Source: Isoetes taiwanensis (lineage: Eukaryota > Streptophyta > Lycopodiopsida > Isoetales > Isoetaceae). From it: a stretch of DNA of 64,000 nt. A model generated the notes under the pieces. The model had not been told where the DNA came from, did not search any database, and worked only from the letters and a program-made list of their open reading frames with translations. The DNA is taken from positions 23,033,106 through 23,097,105 of the forward strand of contig JAJEKV010000008.1 in NCBI GenBank assembly GCA_021234155.1, in the 5' to 3' direction. The translations under genes and the position numbers were made by a program. Of the stretch, positions 1-10,069 are shown one piece after another; within the stretch, counting starts at the first letter, position 1; each line of letters opens with the position of its first letter.

Positions 1-2
1 TG

Positions 3-347
3 GATAAAGGGAAGAAGGTCATCGAAGAACAGGTTCCTGAAAGACAGATAGTCAAGAAGCGCCCGAGGGCCAGAGTTCCGGGCAATCTCACAGTGCCCTA
101 GAACCTGAAACTGGAAGATCTCTGTCCCTGGTGTTTATGCGAACAAGATTGCTTGTGCTTGGAGCGAGGTTTATCGTCTTGCATAAGTTGTGGTAGAGTT
201 CATTGCTTGTACTGCAATCGCATACATCACGCGCAGGCGATGAAGGACGCAGGTTACAATCTTGGTTTGTTAGGAGCGATGGGAGTATTGGCAGATAAGA
301 ATGATACAGCGAAGGTAAGATATGGACAGGGTAATGTAGTGTTTTAA
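3..347 (+). pseudogene. Cys-rich zinc-ribbon-like ORF fragment, interrupted by one stop
   Basis: One frame is open from the window edge to a TAG at 99-101 and reopens to a TAA at 345-347. The upstream part is basic (it contains VKKRPRARVPG). The downstream part begins with a dense Cys cluster, CPWCLCEQDC then CISCGRVHCLYC, with spacing typical of a treble-clef or zinc-ribbon metal site. It ends in a Gly/Ala-rich tail. No ATG precedes the Cys cluster, so this is probably the 3' end of a longer gene cut by the window edge, or an exon after an unseen splice site. I do not recognise the family. The premature stop and the transposon-rich surroundings suggest a decayed mobile-element protein, but a host gene 3' exon is possible. 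Confidence 0.35.
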
Positions 348-359
348 TAGTCTCCAGAT

Positions 360-2100
360 ACATGCAACTATTCAGAAATCCCTAACTATCAACATGAGCT
401 TATGATAGGAGATTTCGGCAAGGTATGCATATAACATATACTGCTGCGAAAAGAATCCAGTTGACTATATGTGCAGGGCATATATTGGCAAGGAATGTAG
501 AAAAGAAGAAAAAGATAGGGGAGTCTTCGACGGGCAAAAAACAAAGGAAATGAAAAGGGCAGAAAAGAGAACGACACGGGAGGAACGTGAAAGAGGGACA
601 AAGGAGGAGGGAGTGAAAAGAATAGAAATTTTTGTTTTTGTTTAGAAATTTTTGTTTTTGTTTTGAATCTTTCTTTTGTTATCAGTTTATGTCTTACATG
701 AATCGAGGTTATCTTCCTCACGACTAGTGTAATGCACCGGTCAGCACATGGCTGAATATGAAAATGCCTAATTGCTATGATGGAATCCAGAGAGAAGGGA
801 CATGAATTATGAATTATGTACTGCAGATAATATTTCCGGAATGAATGACTTTGGATTACCTAAATCTGTGTTGTAAGCTTTCGTAATTCACTTTAAATAA
901 GAACACATGAAACGGGATCACAAAGTATAGATAGTATTGTCCTAGTATTAAAGCATGAGCAGATAATATTTCCGGAATGAATGAAGGATAGGAATCTGTA
1001 ACAATTAAAGGACACGACTACCGGGACTAAATGAAATACAGGAAGGGTATTCAGTTGTATAAATATTCAAACAGCAAACAAACATAGTGATACACGGGGG
1101 CGAACAGTATGTTGAATTTGCCTTGACAAAACTACAGGAAAATCGGCTACAAGAAGATGACCGGGAGTAACAAGACGTATGAAGGTGGCAAGTAAAATAT
1201 CAAATTAGGTGCACGGGACGAGGACAGTAAAGATGACAAAGCTTAAGGCGGCCCGAAACAAGCAATGTGCAAAGACTGACACATAAGTAACAAGCAAGGT
1301 GGGTCATAGAGGAGGCTAGGTCAGAAGAGGCATGATAATCCATACAATGAGTAAAAGGTGGACGGGACAAGCTACCATGGAAAAAATTAGTGGCTATATA
1401 TAGCCAAATGGCGATTTTTTAGGGGGTCTAGGCAATTTTTGCGGCGAATTTTATGAAGAGAGATTTCTTTTGAAAAAAATAAAAAATAGCCATAGTTAAA
1501 ACAAGAACTCTATTATTTTTTTAGGATTAGCCAAACTATTTTCCCTCTTTTCCTTAAAGAAAAAGGGATTAGCCTTTCTTTATATTATAATATTTATATA
1601 TTAAATCATTAATAGCCAAACAAAAATGAATTCTAATTTAGACTTTTACACATCCCCACCCACCATCATCAGTGATAGTAGGCTTTTAAACTATGAATTT
1701 TTATCATATATACCACATATGCATCTTCAAAAAGGAACTGTAAGGGATGGCCAATATGCCTCTAGATGCTCGAGTTGGTTGCATAACATCTTCCTTTAAG
1801 GGTTAGAGATAAGTGTAATTTGATCACCATATCTACAAGGGGTCGTTGCATTGAATGTAGTTCAGACTATGGATGTTATAAGCTAGGTTGTGAGCTTCTA
1901 TTAAAAGTTTTTTAATATTATTGTATGTTCGTTGATTGTTGATTATTATTTGTGATTGTAGTACAATTATCTAAAGCCACATAATTTAATTTACATTTTT
2001 TGTTTTTTCTAGTTAAAAAAATAGCCAAGTGAAAGTTATAGTACATAATTCAAATGTTTCACTAAGTCCAAATATCATAACATATATATGTTCTTATGTT
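360..2100. other. AT-rich stretch without a recognisable gene
   Basis: No ORF with family-like sequence was found on either strand. It holds a doubled 20-bp motif near 625-663 and a 26-bp direct repeat at 823 and 959, one of the 136-bp-offset pairs. Poly-A/T-rich segments lie around 1,380-2,050. Confidence 0.6.
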
Positions 2101-2109
2101 TGTCCTCCT

Positions 2110-2520
2110 GAATCCGGCCGTCGATCCGAGATCCTATGGCTCATGTAACTTTGGGACGTATCCTACAGCCCAGATGGCTTGGGAGTTTGTGTCCGATTAT
2201 ATGTAAGCGATCCTACGGTCCAGGTTGATCTGATCCTGATCGTCGGTCCGAGATCCTACGGCTCACGTTGCTTTGGGACACATCCTACAGTGCACATGAC
2301 TTTGGGAATTATATGTAATCGATCCTATGGTCCAGGTTGATCCGATCCTGATCATCGACCCGAGATCTTACGGCTCACGTGGCTTGGCACATATCTTACA
2401 GTGCACATGACTTTGGGAATTATATGTAATAGATCCTATGGCTCATGTTGCTTTAATTATTGTCACGTGGTGAGATCTCGACCCTTGATCGGGTCCAAGA
2501 TCCTACGGCCCAAGTTGAAT
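2110..2520. repeat. Degenerate ~111-bp tandem repeat
   Basis: About three and a half diverged units carry the phrases GATCCTACGGCTCACGT and GTGCACATGACTTTGGGAAT, with starts 111-112 bp apart (for example 2221 and 2333; 2290 and 2401). No ORF is carried. The divergence shows this is an old tandem array, unlike the identical 136-bp pairs elsewhere in the window. Confidence 0.7.
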
Positions 2521-2557
2521 GATCATTCCTTAGGAAAAGGCTTTTAAAATTCTTATG

Positions 2558-2625
2558 TTGTGTGGGGGATTCGAACCCTGGCAATTGACCCCCCAACCCC
2601 CCATTCTAACCACTAGACCAAGCAT
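2558..2625 (-). tRNA. tRNA-like sequence, probably a SINE head or tRNA pseudogene
   Basis: The minus strand reads TGCTTGGTCTAGTGGTTAGA, which fits a polymerase III A box (TGGTCTAGTGG) within a D-arm. It is followed about 30 nt later by GGTTCGAATCC, a perfect B box and T-arm. The acceptor ends do not pair well (TGCTTGG against CCCACAC) and the anticodon arm is a run of G, so a working tRNA is unlikely. The two boxes together are the usual signature of a tRNA-derived SINE promoter. A 3' tail or target duplication was not identified. Confidence 0.5.
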
Positions 2626-2689
2626 TAATTCTATAAATAATTTATGTTTCAAATATACTTAAGGGTAATATTCCCATTAAGATAACATT

Positions 2690-3395
2690 CTAGCTAGTTC
2701 AAAAAAGTTCTAGAATGTTCTGGAAGGCTCTAGAAAGTTCTAGAATATAAGAGAATCTAGGAGAGATCTAAGAAAATTCTTCCAGAAAGTTCCAAATTGT
2801 TCTAATAAGTTTTAGAATGTTCTAGAATGTAGGGGAATCTACGGGAATGTAAGGAAATCTAGAGAAATACTTCCAAAAAGTTCTAGAATATATTGAAAGA
2901 CTTAGAATGTTCCAGAAAGTCTTAGACTGTTCTAAAAAGTTCTAGAATGTAAAGGAATCCAGAAGAATCTAATAGAATCTAAGAAAATCTTATAAAATGT
3001 AAGAGAATCTAGGAAAATATTTGTAAGCCTAAGGGAATCTCTTAAAATCTGAGGGATCTAAAGGAATCTTCATAAAATCTAAGGGAATCTAAAAAAATGT
3101 TGATGAAATCTTAGAGTATCTAGGCGAATCTTTATAGAATCTCTTTGAATCTCATATAATGTAAGGGAACCTAGGGCAATCTCATAAAGTCTAAAGGGAT
3201 CTAAGGGAATCTAAGGGGATCTAGGAGGATCTTCATACAATCTTGGAGAATCTACGGAAATCTAATGGAATCTAGAGGGAATCTTATAAAATTTAGAGGA
3301 ATCTCCACGAAATCTCCAAGAGAACCTTGGTAGAATCTTAGAGAATCTATGAATTTAGAGTATTCTTAAAAGATTCTTTTAGAATGTAGGGCACG
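2690..3395. repeat. GAATCT / TTCTAGAA short-period array
   Basis: A continuous array of degenerate 9-13-bp units. The left part (2,700-2,960) is built from TTCTAGAATG and AAAGTTCTAGAA. The right part (2,960-3,395) is built from GGAATCTAAG and GAATCTT units. There is no coding potential. A sister array lies at 54.06-55.61 kb. TTC and GAA alternate at 5-bp spacing in the left part, which also matches the heat-shock-element consensus. Confidence 0.8.
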
Positions 3396-3668
3396 ACAAG
3401 AACTTGCAGCATAGGATCATGCTAAAACTTGGACATGCACCGTAGGACGCATTAAATTTCTTGTATATAAATGTAATAATAATAATAACTTTAGCCAAAT
3501 TTATATCATAAAATACTGCAAAATTTTGAAAAATAGCCAAACCATTTTTTATGAAAAAATATATAGTATACTTAATTTTTTCCCTGCAAGCTACAGGACA
3601 GAGAGGCTCAGCCTCTGCCGTACACCAGGATAGCGAAGGCTAGACCCACCAACTGGTAATCCGGACCA

Positions 3669-3860
3669 CTAAAAACTCAAAAAATCAAGAGAACAACAGA
3701 AAATATCTGACATCTGTATAATATCAGTTGTCAAATGGTATAAATACAAAAGCCCTACTATCGTAAAAAAGGAGAATGGAATGCGCTGCGGACTGAGGGG
3801 TCTAACCCCCGCCGCTTGCTGCCTTTCTTGTGCCGGGTCGACGTCACTGATGTCCTCCAT
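3669..3860 (-). pseudogene. Truncated gag-like ORF of LTR element copy A
   Basis: The first residues, MEDISDVDPAQERQQA, match MEDIIDVDPTQERKQA in the ORF at 9,683-10,069. After that it runs out of homology into unrelated sequence with a hydrophobic end. The true N-terminus is lost by the internal deletion. It has no identifiable domain and is a remnant only. Confidence 0.6.
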
Positions 3861-3983
3861 GTCCGACTCACATCCTTCATCTTCCTCCTGCTCTTCCCTC
3901 TCTTAATCTAGAAGCATCTGCTACAAATTTCAGGCGATTTAGAGCTGTATAGCTCAAGTTATGAAGGTTCAAAGTTTTGATCC

Positions 3984-4463
3984 CTCATACAGTGCGCGAG
4001 GAGCAAATCCGAGAATGACGGATTTGGTCTGGGCACACTCTGTGGGTGGTCACCACCTGTTTAGGTCCTAGATGATTCTACAAAGTTGATATGAAGGCTG
4101 AATCCTACTTATTTCGCAGAGTTACGGCGTTTTGCGCCCTTAATTTTTACATTGGGACAAGTCTAGACATAGATCAGTGGCCCAACACTCACACAGTGCG
4201 CGAGAGGCTAATCCAAAAATGACGGATTTGCCCTGGGCGCACTCTGTGAGTGGTCACCACTTTTTGGCTCTAACTTTAGTTTTATAAACAGTTTCTTAGT
4301 GTTTTAACATGCAAAACTAGCTCAAATCTAAGGGATAAGCTGAACTGCACTATCAGATTAGCTTAATTATGCATCTATATAGGTCAACATGGGTCCACCA
4401 CTCACACAGTGCGCGAGGAGCAAATCCGAGAATGGCGGATTTGGTCTGGGCGCACTCTGTGAG
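3984..4463. repeat. Three nested-hairpin repeats in leader A
   Basis: Copies lie at 3984-4046, 4188-4250 and 4401-4463 (starts 204 and 213 bp apart). Each begins CTCACACAGTGCGCGA (CTCATACAG in the first) and ends GCGCACTCTGTGAG, an inverted repeat with one mismatch. Inside it lies a second inverted repeat, AATCCG...CGGATT. The transcript could fold into a two-tier hairpin of about 63 nt. Confidence 0.85.
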
Positions 4464-4669
4464 GGGTCACCTCTTTTTGGCCAAATTTTACTGGGTTTTT
4501 GCTAAAACTTACTACTAACTTAGCATTAACCTATTGCTGCACTAGAGATTGGAAAAACATTTCTCCAATTTTCGAGGTTCATGCCTGGGTGGTTATTCCC
4601 AAGACTGGAAGTCTACTGTTAGTCCTAACAGGGAATGGTCAGTGCTCGATCTTGGTCTGCCAAGATCAT

Positions 4670-4681
4670 GCTCTGATACCA
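4670..4681 (-). other. Primer binding site (initiator Met tRNA), copy A
   Basis: The minus strand reads TGGTATCAGAGC, the sequence complementary to the 3' end of plant initiator Met tRNA and the commonest primer site in plant LTR retrotransposons. It sits one base inside the LTR boundary at 4,683, which fixes the element's direction as leftward. Confidence 0.9.
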
Positions 4682-4682
4682 C

Positions 4683-6296
4683 TGTGACATCCCCTACTTC
4701 TTATACGATGCACACATCGTATCAGAAGGCGGAGCATTCCCCCTGATAGCCAAACTGGCAGGGGCCATCCACCTGACTCCACTCCCAGTGGAATGAGCCA
4801 GCAAGGGAAGAGTGGATGTGTCATCCACCCGTCTCCCTTCGAGTCGACCTAGCTGTGGAAGCGTGAATAAACATGAGCACATAATAACAATATATCAATA
4901 CAATCACCTCGAAGGGTGAACACATCATAATCATCACATATACAACAACATCAATATGAATAATAACAACAAAGGGGAATCCTACCCAGGGCTTAGACTC
5001 AAGGGGATTCGACTGACGGTTTGGGCCTCCAGAAGTCATTGCAGACAGAATTCATGGCAAATGGATTTGGCTGGCATAGGAACATGGCTGAGGGTAGTCT
5101 ACTCCATCCGCCCCTCCCATGCACACTTTGCAGAGTAGGTTGAAAAGTATTGGGACCTGACCGTAGCCTGCGGGTGCGTAGCCAAAGGGGCTACTGCTGG
5201 GTTGCATCTCCCCAGTCCCCATGAGGCAGGAGGAGAGTCACCTCCCCTCCAGAGGCATCCATGCCCATCAGAGGCGGCTAGAGGGCCACTGCCCGTATTC
5301 GACTTGAACCTCATTGAAGGTGACGCATCACCCAAGAGGTGTCGAGCTCATGCCTTGCCCACACTCAGTGACAAGCCATTAAGCCTAGCCCGCTTAGACC
5401 CCTGGTAGGCTTTACACACCAGAGGGGTCAATCCGTGATGGGACAAGTTCCTCCTTGTCATCCGGTCTAGTCCCGCCACCCACAACCAGGCGGGCTCCTG
5501 TGCACGGGCCGCATGTAATTGGGAAGTAGTAGGCTATCTAGGATCATCTGCTACACAGGCTTTAGGCCTCTACCCCCCTTCCCAATACATGGAGGTCACA
5601 GAGTGAAATACCAACATCATCACAGAACTGAAATGAAGAATAACATCTAATCTATCTATTTAAACATCCAAAGTTAGGTTCCTTTGTTAGAGCTTATGAT
5701 CTTGGGATCTGTAAGGCCTCTAAGGCTGAACTAACATGCTAAACCAGCTTATTGCCTAGCCAAAAGGCGGCTTTGCACAACAGAATGACTATTTACCTGG
5801 CACTTGACCTGCTCCAGATCCTCGGAATGCATCCATGCCTCTGATCCTGCTGAAGACTGCTGCTACTCGAAGATCTGTTGTGCAAAGGTGGCTTTTCAGA
5901 GCCTGGCAATGCGAATTAGGGTCTTGGCTTGGCCGGAATGGCTCAAGAGAACCCTAAATGCGAGAGAAGGAAAGGAGCTCAAGGAAAACCCTAAATGTGA
6001 AAGAAGAAAAAGGGTTTAGGGTCTAAGGGGAGAGCCCTTATATAGAAACCCTTAGGGTTAGGTTAGACATTGGCCAAATGGGATTTTGCCATTTGGCAAT
6101 GGGGTCCATGGGGTTTATAGTTGTGTATGTTTATTAAACATGCACAACATTCGAGGTTGCCCCCCTAGGTGTAACTCTTGTTGCCCCCTAGGTGCAACCC
6201 TTTACGGCCCTCAAGTACATGTCATTGATGACATGTACGTGTGACGTGGCAGTATAATATACGTATTCGGGTCATATATTATGCTGGAACATCACA
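4683..6296 (-). mobile_element. 5' LTR of LTR retrotransposon, copy A (1,614 bp)
   Basis: The LTR is bounded by TGTGACAT at 4,683 and ATCACA at 6,296; copy B keeps the better pair TGTGACGT/ATGTCACA. It is homologous along its length to 12,019-13,591 with scattered differences and small indels. It contains no long ORF. Because the primer site is at its left end, this is the 5' LTR of a minus-strand element. No matching 3' LTR lies further left in the window, so the element is truncated. Confidence 0.85.
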
Positions 6297-6775
6297 CATC
6301 CAGTCTGTTGAATGGGTTTAGGGTGGCTTCGAATTGAGCAAAGAAGGTTGATTTAGGCATATCCACCTTCGGAGACTGGTCACGGGCCTTGGTTAAAGCA
6401 AATCGAAGGCCATCCTCACTCTCTCTAGCAAGGCCGTAATTGTCTCTGAACCTGTTAGTCTTAGCCATTGGCAGAATAAACTTGGAAGCTTGAGACGAAA
6501 CACCAAAAATCTAGTGCAGGGACAGGATTTACTGTAGTAAAGAGGTAGATATTTAGGAAAGGTATGTAATTATTATCGGGGTACAAATTTCAAAAATGTT
6601 ATGAGAGCAGGCTAGGCAGATTTTTTATAGCAGACCAAATATGATCAATGTGATGTGTCGTGTGGTGTGGTGTGGGGTGGGGTGGGGTGGGGTAGGGTGC
6701 ATGATATTTATGGTGTCATATGGGTTTGTGCATGTTAAATGTATGATATGTGTGGATTCATTAATTTAATTATTA
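6297..6775. other. Non-coding spacer with a GT/GGGGT-rich run
   Basis: No gene was recognised. 6,655-6,700 is a purine/GT run (GTGTGGTGTGGGGTGGGGT) that is roughly complementary in composition to the C-rich tract that follows. Confidence 0.6.
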
Positions 6776-7640
6776 TATGATCAACACCGCACACCCTTTC
6801 CCCCTCCCCCAACCCCGCCCCGCCCCACTCCACCACACACCCCCTTCTCCCCCAACCCGTCCCACCACAATCCGCCACCACCACATTCACCACATTCTTC
6901 ATTACCACCACACTAGATGCCCACCATCTCCCGCCACCACACTCACCACATTCGTCACCACCACTACATCACACACCCCCTTCTCCCCCAACCCGTCCCA
7001 CCACAATCCGCCACCACCACATTCACCACATTCTTCATTACCACCACACTACCACTACATTTCATCCACCATAGACTACCACCACATCTTTGCCACCACC
7101 ACATTTATCACCACACATCTCCCATTACCACATGCACCACATTCTCCATTACCATCACATTTGAAGCCCACCATCTCTCTCCACCACACTCCACCACAGT
7201 CCACCATGTCCCACCCCACACCCCATTGCCACCACCACATTTATCACCACACATCTCCCATTACCACATGCACCACATTCTCCATTACCATCACATTTGA
7301 AACCACACTTCACCATGTCCCACCACCCCAGTCCACCATCTCCCACCACCATACTCCACCACCCTGCACGATGTCCCACCACTCCTTGCTACCACCACAC
7401 ATTTGGTGTATAGTATGTGTGGTGGATGGTGTATAGCGTGTAGAGTGTGTGTTGCATGGTACGTGCTCTGTGGTGTGTGGTGTGGCATGCATTTAGTATC
7501 GTCTGTTTGATAATTATGATGTGTGTGGTGCATGGTGTGGTGTGGTGTGTGATAATGTATACAACACTAAGGTGCTCAGTCTGGTGAATATGATGAGTGT
7601 GGGGCATAGTATGGTGCATGGTGTGGTGTGGTATACACAT
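6776..7640. repeat. CCACCA/CCACAC-rich low-complexity tract
   Basis: The plus strand is almost pure C/A with T (CACCACA, CCACCATCTCC), so it gives spurious His/Pro/Thr ORFs. The strand bias flips to GT-rich after ~7,400. Two of the 136-bp-offset duplications lie inside it: 6,834/6,970 (~80 bp identical) and 7,092/7,228 (~74 bp identical). No real coding sequence is inferred. Confidence 0.8.
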
Positions 7641-7689
7641 CCTAATAGTTTAGTGTTTATTTTATGCGGATGCTATTGTTCAAGAGGTT

Positions 7690-8700
7690 CAAGGACCAAC
7701 ATCCACAAATTAAGGTTCGTCTTCGAGCTTTTGAGAAGCTAAAACCTTGGTTTGTTTTGAAATTGAAGGACTTCAATAGTTGTTGCATTTAGCATGTGAG
7801 GATGCAAATGCCAGTGGATGGACATTGCACTTGCACCTATGATATATGTAGATCACATGAACTTGGTCAATGCAAGGCACACCAACATAGAATTGCAAGT
7901 ACAAGAAGCCTGTGGAGATCTATATTGGGTCCAAAGAGTGAATTAGATGAGTTTCACAAGAAGGCATGCATCCTTGGAGATTTTGAGCTGTGTGGAATCA
8001 AGAAGTTTCAGACCTGTCCCATGGAATAAAGTGGCAGTAACAGGAAAGTGAAATGGGAGTATATTGACTATGAAAAAGATAAGGTCTGGTTGGAGATTGA
8101 CTCATCAGTACAATGAGACAGAACCCAAGGAGCTTCTAGATAAACTGAAAGAGGGTCTAAAAATCTTTCCACTGCATAATTTCAGGTATCAATATGCATA
8201 TCTTTCGGTAATGGATTTGCAGAGAACTATACATTCAAGGACCAAGAGGAGGTGCAATCGATGTGCTGGATCAATAACCAGATTACATATTAGTATGACT
8301 CAATGGCCGATGAGATTATCAAGGAAACACATTACTATGTATCAGATGATAGGGAATACGATACTTTGTTCATGCAACATTGCTTCATGAAGCACCACAA
8401 ATATCTGGAGCAGAAAGGAAGGGTGCCAAAGAGACATTATGTGTTTTCAGATGGTGCAGGATCTCAATTCAAGGCTTCTAGACCATTTTACTTTGTTGCT
8501 AGGTATACAAACGATATTGAAGTCTATATAATGTGGAATTTTTTTGGTTCTAACCATGGGAAAGGTGAACATGATGGCAAGACTATTGAGCTGAAGAGAT
8601 GATTAAGACAACTGCAATTAAAATACAACAGTATAAAATTGGGTAATGCTCATGAAGTGGTAGAAGTTGCTGAAGAGATGTTTACTTGTGGAACATCCGA
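7690..8700 (+). pseudogene. Decayed transposase-like gene (SDG...QFK / HGKG motif family)
   Basis: Three frames in succession give family-like sequence. First comes FEKLKPWFVLKLKDFNSCC and a Cys/His-rich stretch to ~8,029. Next is KELLDKLKEGLKIFPLHNF near 8,120-8,180. Last is 8,303-8,602, with HYVFSDGAGSQFK and then FFGSNHGKGEHDG. The residue pattern SDGxxxQFK followed ~30 residues later by FFxxxHGKGxxDG is one I know from multi-copy, transposon-derived eukaryotic proteins with an RNase H-like core, although I cannot assign the superfamily. Likely continuation (EVVEVAEEMFTCGTSEWMKL) runs to ~8,700. Frameshifts and stops show it is dead. Confidence 0.55.
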
Positions 8701-8704
8701 GTGG

Positions 8705-8998
8705 ATGAAACTGAAACCAGCAAGAGGAAAAATATAAAAAGATTCTTTTGGGAAGTCAAGGTGGAGGATATAGATAGAAAGAAAGCATAGGGTGCAGAAA
8801 GGATTTTGGACACTAGGCAGATCCATTGTGTACATGCATTCAATCCTGAATCTCCATTGCCATCACAAAAAACTTGCAACTGCAAATTCTCTGAGCAATA
8901 TACAATTCCAAACTATTTGGTTCCTTTTAAATACTTTAGAACCTTTTTTTTGTCATCCAATGCTCTTTTCCAGGACTTGATTGTATCACTCAAGACAT
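8705..8998. other. Spacer between transposase-like and copia remnants
   Basis: No gene was recognised. It contains only short incidental ORFs and AT-rich sequence. Confidence 0.5.
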
Positions 8999-9370
8999 TC
9001 ATACTAAAAAAATATCTGGCCTTCTTGAATTTGCAATATACATCAAGCATCTAATGCATTCTCTGTACGATATCTTCTCCATTTCTAATCTTTCGGCTTC
9101 ATTTCGAGGAGACATTAAATTAGACAATTTAATCCATGGCACCATTGGATTTCGAATAGGATTGCAGCCCAACATCTTAAACCTTTCAAGTACTTCTACA
9201 TTTTTGGTCTGAGACAAAGCAAGCATTTTCTTGTGCCTATTTCTATAAGCCTCAATACCCAGAAACTTATGTAACTCTCCTAAGTCGCTCATTTTACTTT
9301 TGTTCAACAAGGATTTGCAATGATTTAGAATCTGCACAATACTAGCTTCCATCTTTGTCGTGCCCTGCCT
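8999..9370 (-). pseudogene. Ty1/copia reverse transcriptase fragment
   Basis: The minus-strand translation contains MSDLGELHKFLGIEAYRN, the copia RT motif (DLG-L--FLGIE). It continues with SQTKNVEVLERFKMLGCNPI and ends in YRECIRCLMYIANSRRPDI, matching the conserved YR--IG-LMY---TRPDI block at the RT-RNase H boundary. It stops there, so the RT active-site strand and RNase H are missing. It is joined directly downstream of the gag-like reading frames of LTR copy B, either as a deleted internal part of that element or a separate insertion. Confidence 0.85.
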
Positions 9371-9617
9371 CCTCTCCGGTTCTGATTGCAGCCCTATGTC
9401 TTCCGGAGTATTCATCCACCGGTACTGCTATCATCTCCCTGTAGTCGCCGAACATGGACTTAGAAGGTGTTAAGTTGATATTGCCTCTATCATGTTCGAC
9501 TGGTGCTGCTGCCGAGGAGCTGGGTAGGAGCGCACTCGTTGTTTTCCTTCTGATTCCCATACGCTCCTGGATCACTATGAACTCCTCCTCTGTGGGTAAC
9601 TCCTGTTGTGCCATCAT
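9342..9617 (-). pseudogene. ORF downstream of gag-like ORF, LTR copy B
   Basis: A 91-codon frame, 65 bp downstream of the gag-like ORF in the element's direction, begins MMAQQELPTEEEFIVIQERM and is acidic then Ser/Ala-rich. It is probably the frameshifted continuation of the same polyprotein. No zinc knuckle or protease motif is visible. Its last codons run into the copia RT fragment. Confidence 0.35.
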
Positions 9618-9682
9618 CTGCCTAATGCCAGTGTAGGCTTCTATGTCTATCGATGATTGGCCAGTGTACGTTCGGGCCTCCC

Positions 9683-10069
9683 TTACGCTGATGGGGAAGT
9701 CCTGTGTCTTCTGTTGATGAAGTCATCAAGGTCCGGTTGTTGACGTAAGAGATGTAGGAGCTCGTCTATCCTGTAGCCCCTGTCCCTGCACTCTAGAAGG
9801 TTCTTGATGTCATGTAGGGTCAGGTATGCTTCTCCTTGGATAATGACCGGGGTTAGACTGGTGATGCCTAACCCAAGTGGTGGAGCTGTCTTTGTTGCTC
9901 TTAATCCCTCCTCGAAGCTCGGAAGGTCCTCCTCTGCTTGTTTCCTTTCTTGAGTGGGGTCGACGTCGATGATGTCTTCCATGTCCGACCCACGTCCTTC
10001 ATCTTCCTCCTGCTCTTCCCTCTCGTACTCCAGGAGCATCTGTTCTTCTTCTTCTGCTGCCATGGCCAT
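9683..10069 (-). CDS. gag-like acidic ORF of LTR element, copy B
   Basis: A 128-codon ORF begins with MAMAAEEEEQMLLEYERE, a strongly acidic N-terminus (residues 1-45), and carries MEDIIDVDPTQERKQA near residues 31-46. A C-terminal part, LTLHDIKNLLECRDRGYRID, looks helical. It is the first ORF after the leader of a minus-strand LTR element, the position of gag, and a truncated homologue lies in copy A. It has no recognisable CCHC knuckle or capsid motif, so the gag call rests on position. It may be truncated by a frameshift near 9,683. Confidence 0.45.
   Translation of the reverse strand: MAMAAEEEEQMLLEYEREEQEEDEGRGSDMEDIIDVDPTQERKQAEEDLPSFEEGLRATKTAPPLGLGITSLTPVIIQGEAYLTLHDIKNLLECRDRGYRIDELLHLLRQQPDLDDFINRRHRTSPSA

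Larger units (their letters stand above)
3600..4669 (-). mobile_element. Leader and gag remnant of LTR element, copy A (deleted)
   Basis: Reading on the minus strand from the primer site at 4,681, this is the untranslated leader followed by a stump of the ORF that begins the coding region in copy B. It matches copy B (9.96-12.0 kb) in blocks: 3,945-4,669 matches ~11,260-12,005, and 3,790-3,905 matches ~9,915-10,020. About 1.2 kb present in copy B (roughly 10,040-11,260) is missing, removing three of six hairpin repeats and the gag start. Three hairpin repeats remain. Confidence 0.75.

Noticed and set aside
2110-2520. CRISPR-like array
   Set aside because: Units are diverged, ~111 bp long, without constant repeats and unique spacers, and the context is a plant nuclear genome.
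6777-7436. A 219-codon His/Pro/Thr-rich ORF and companions
   Set aside because: They arise from the CCACCA-rich low-complexity tract. No family-like sequence, and two 136-bp duplications inside do not behave like coding sequence.
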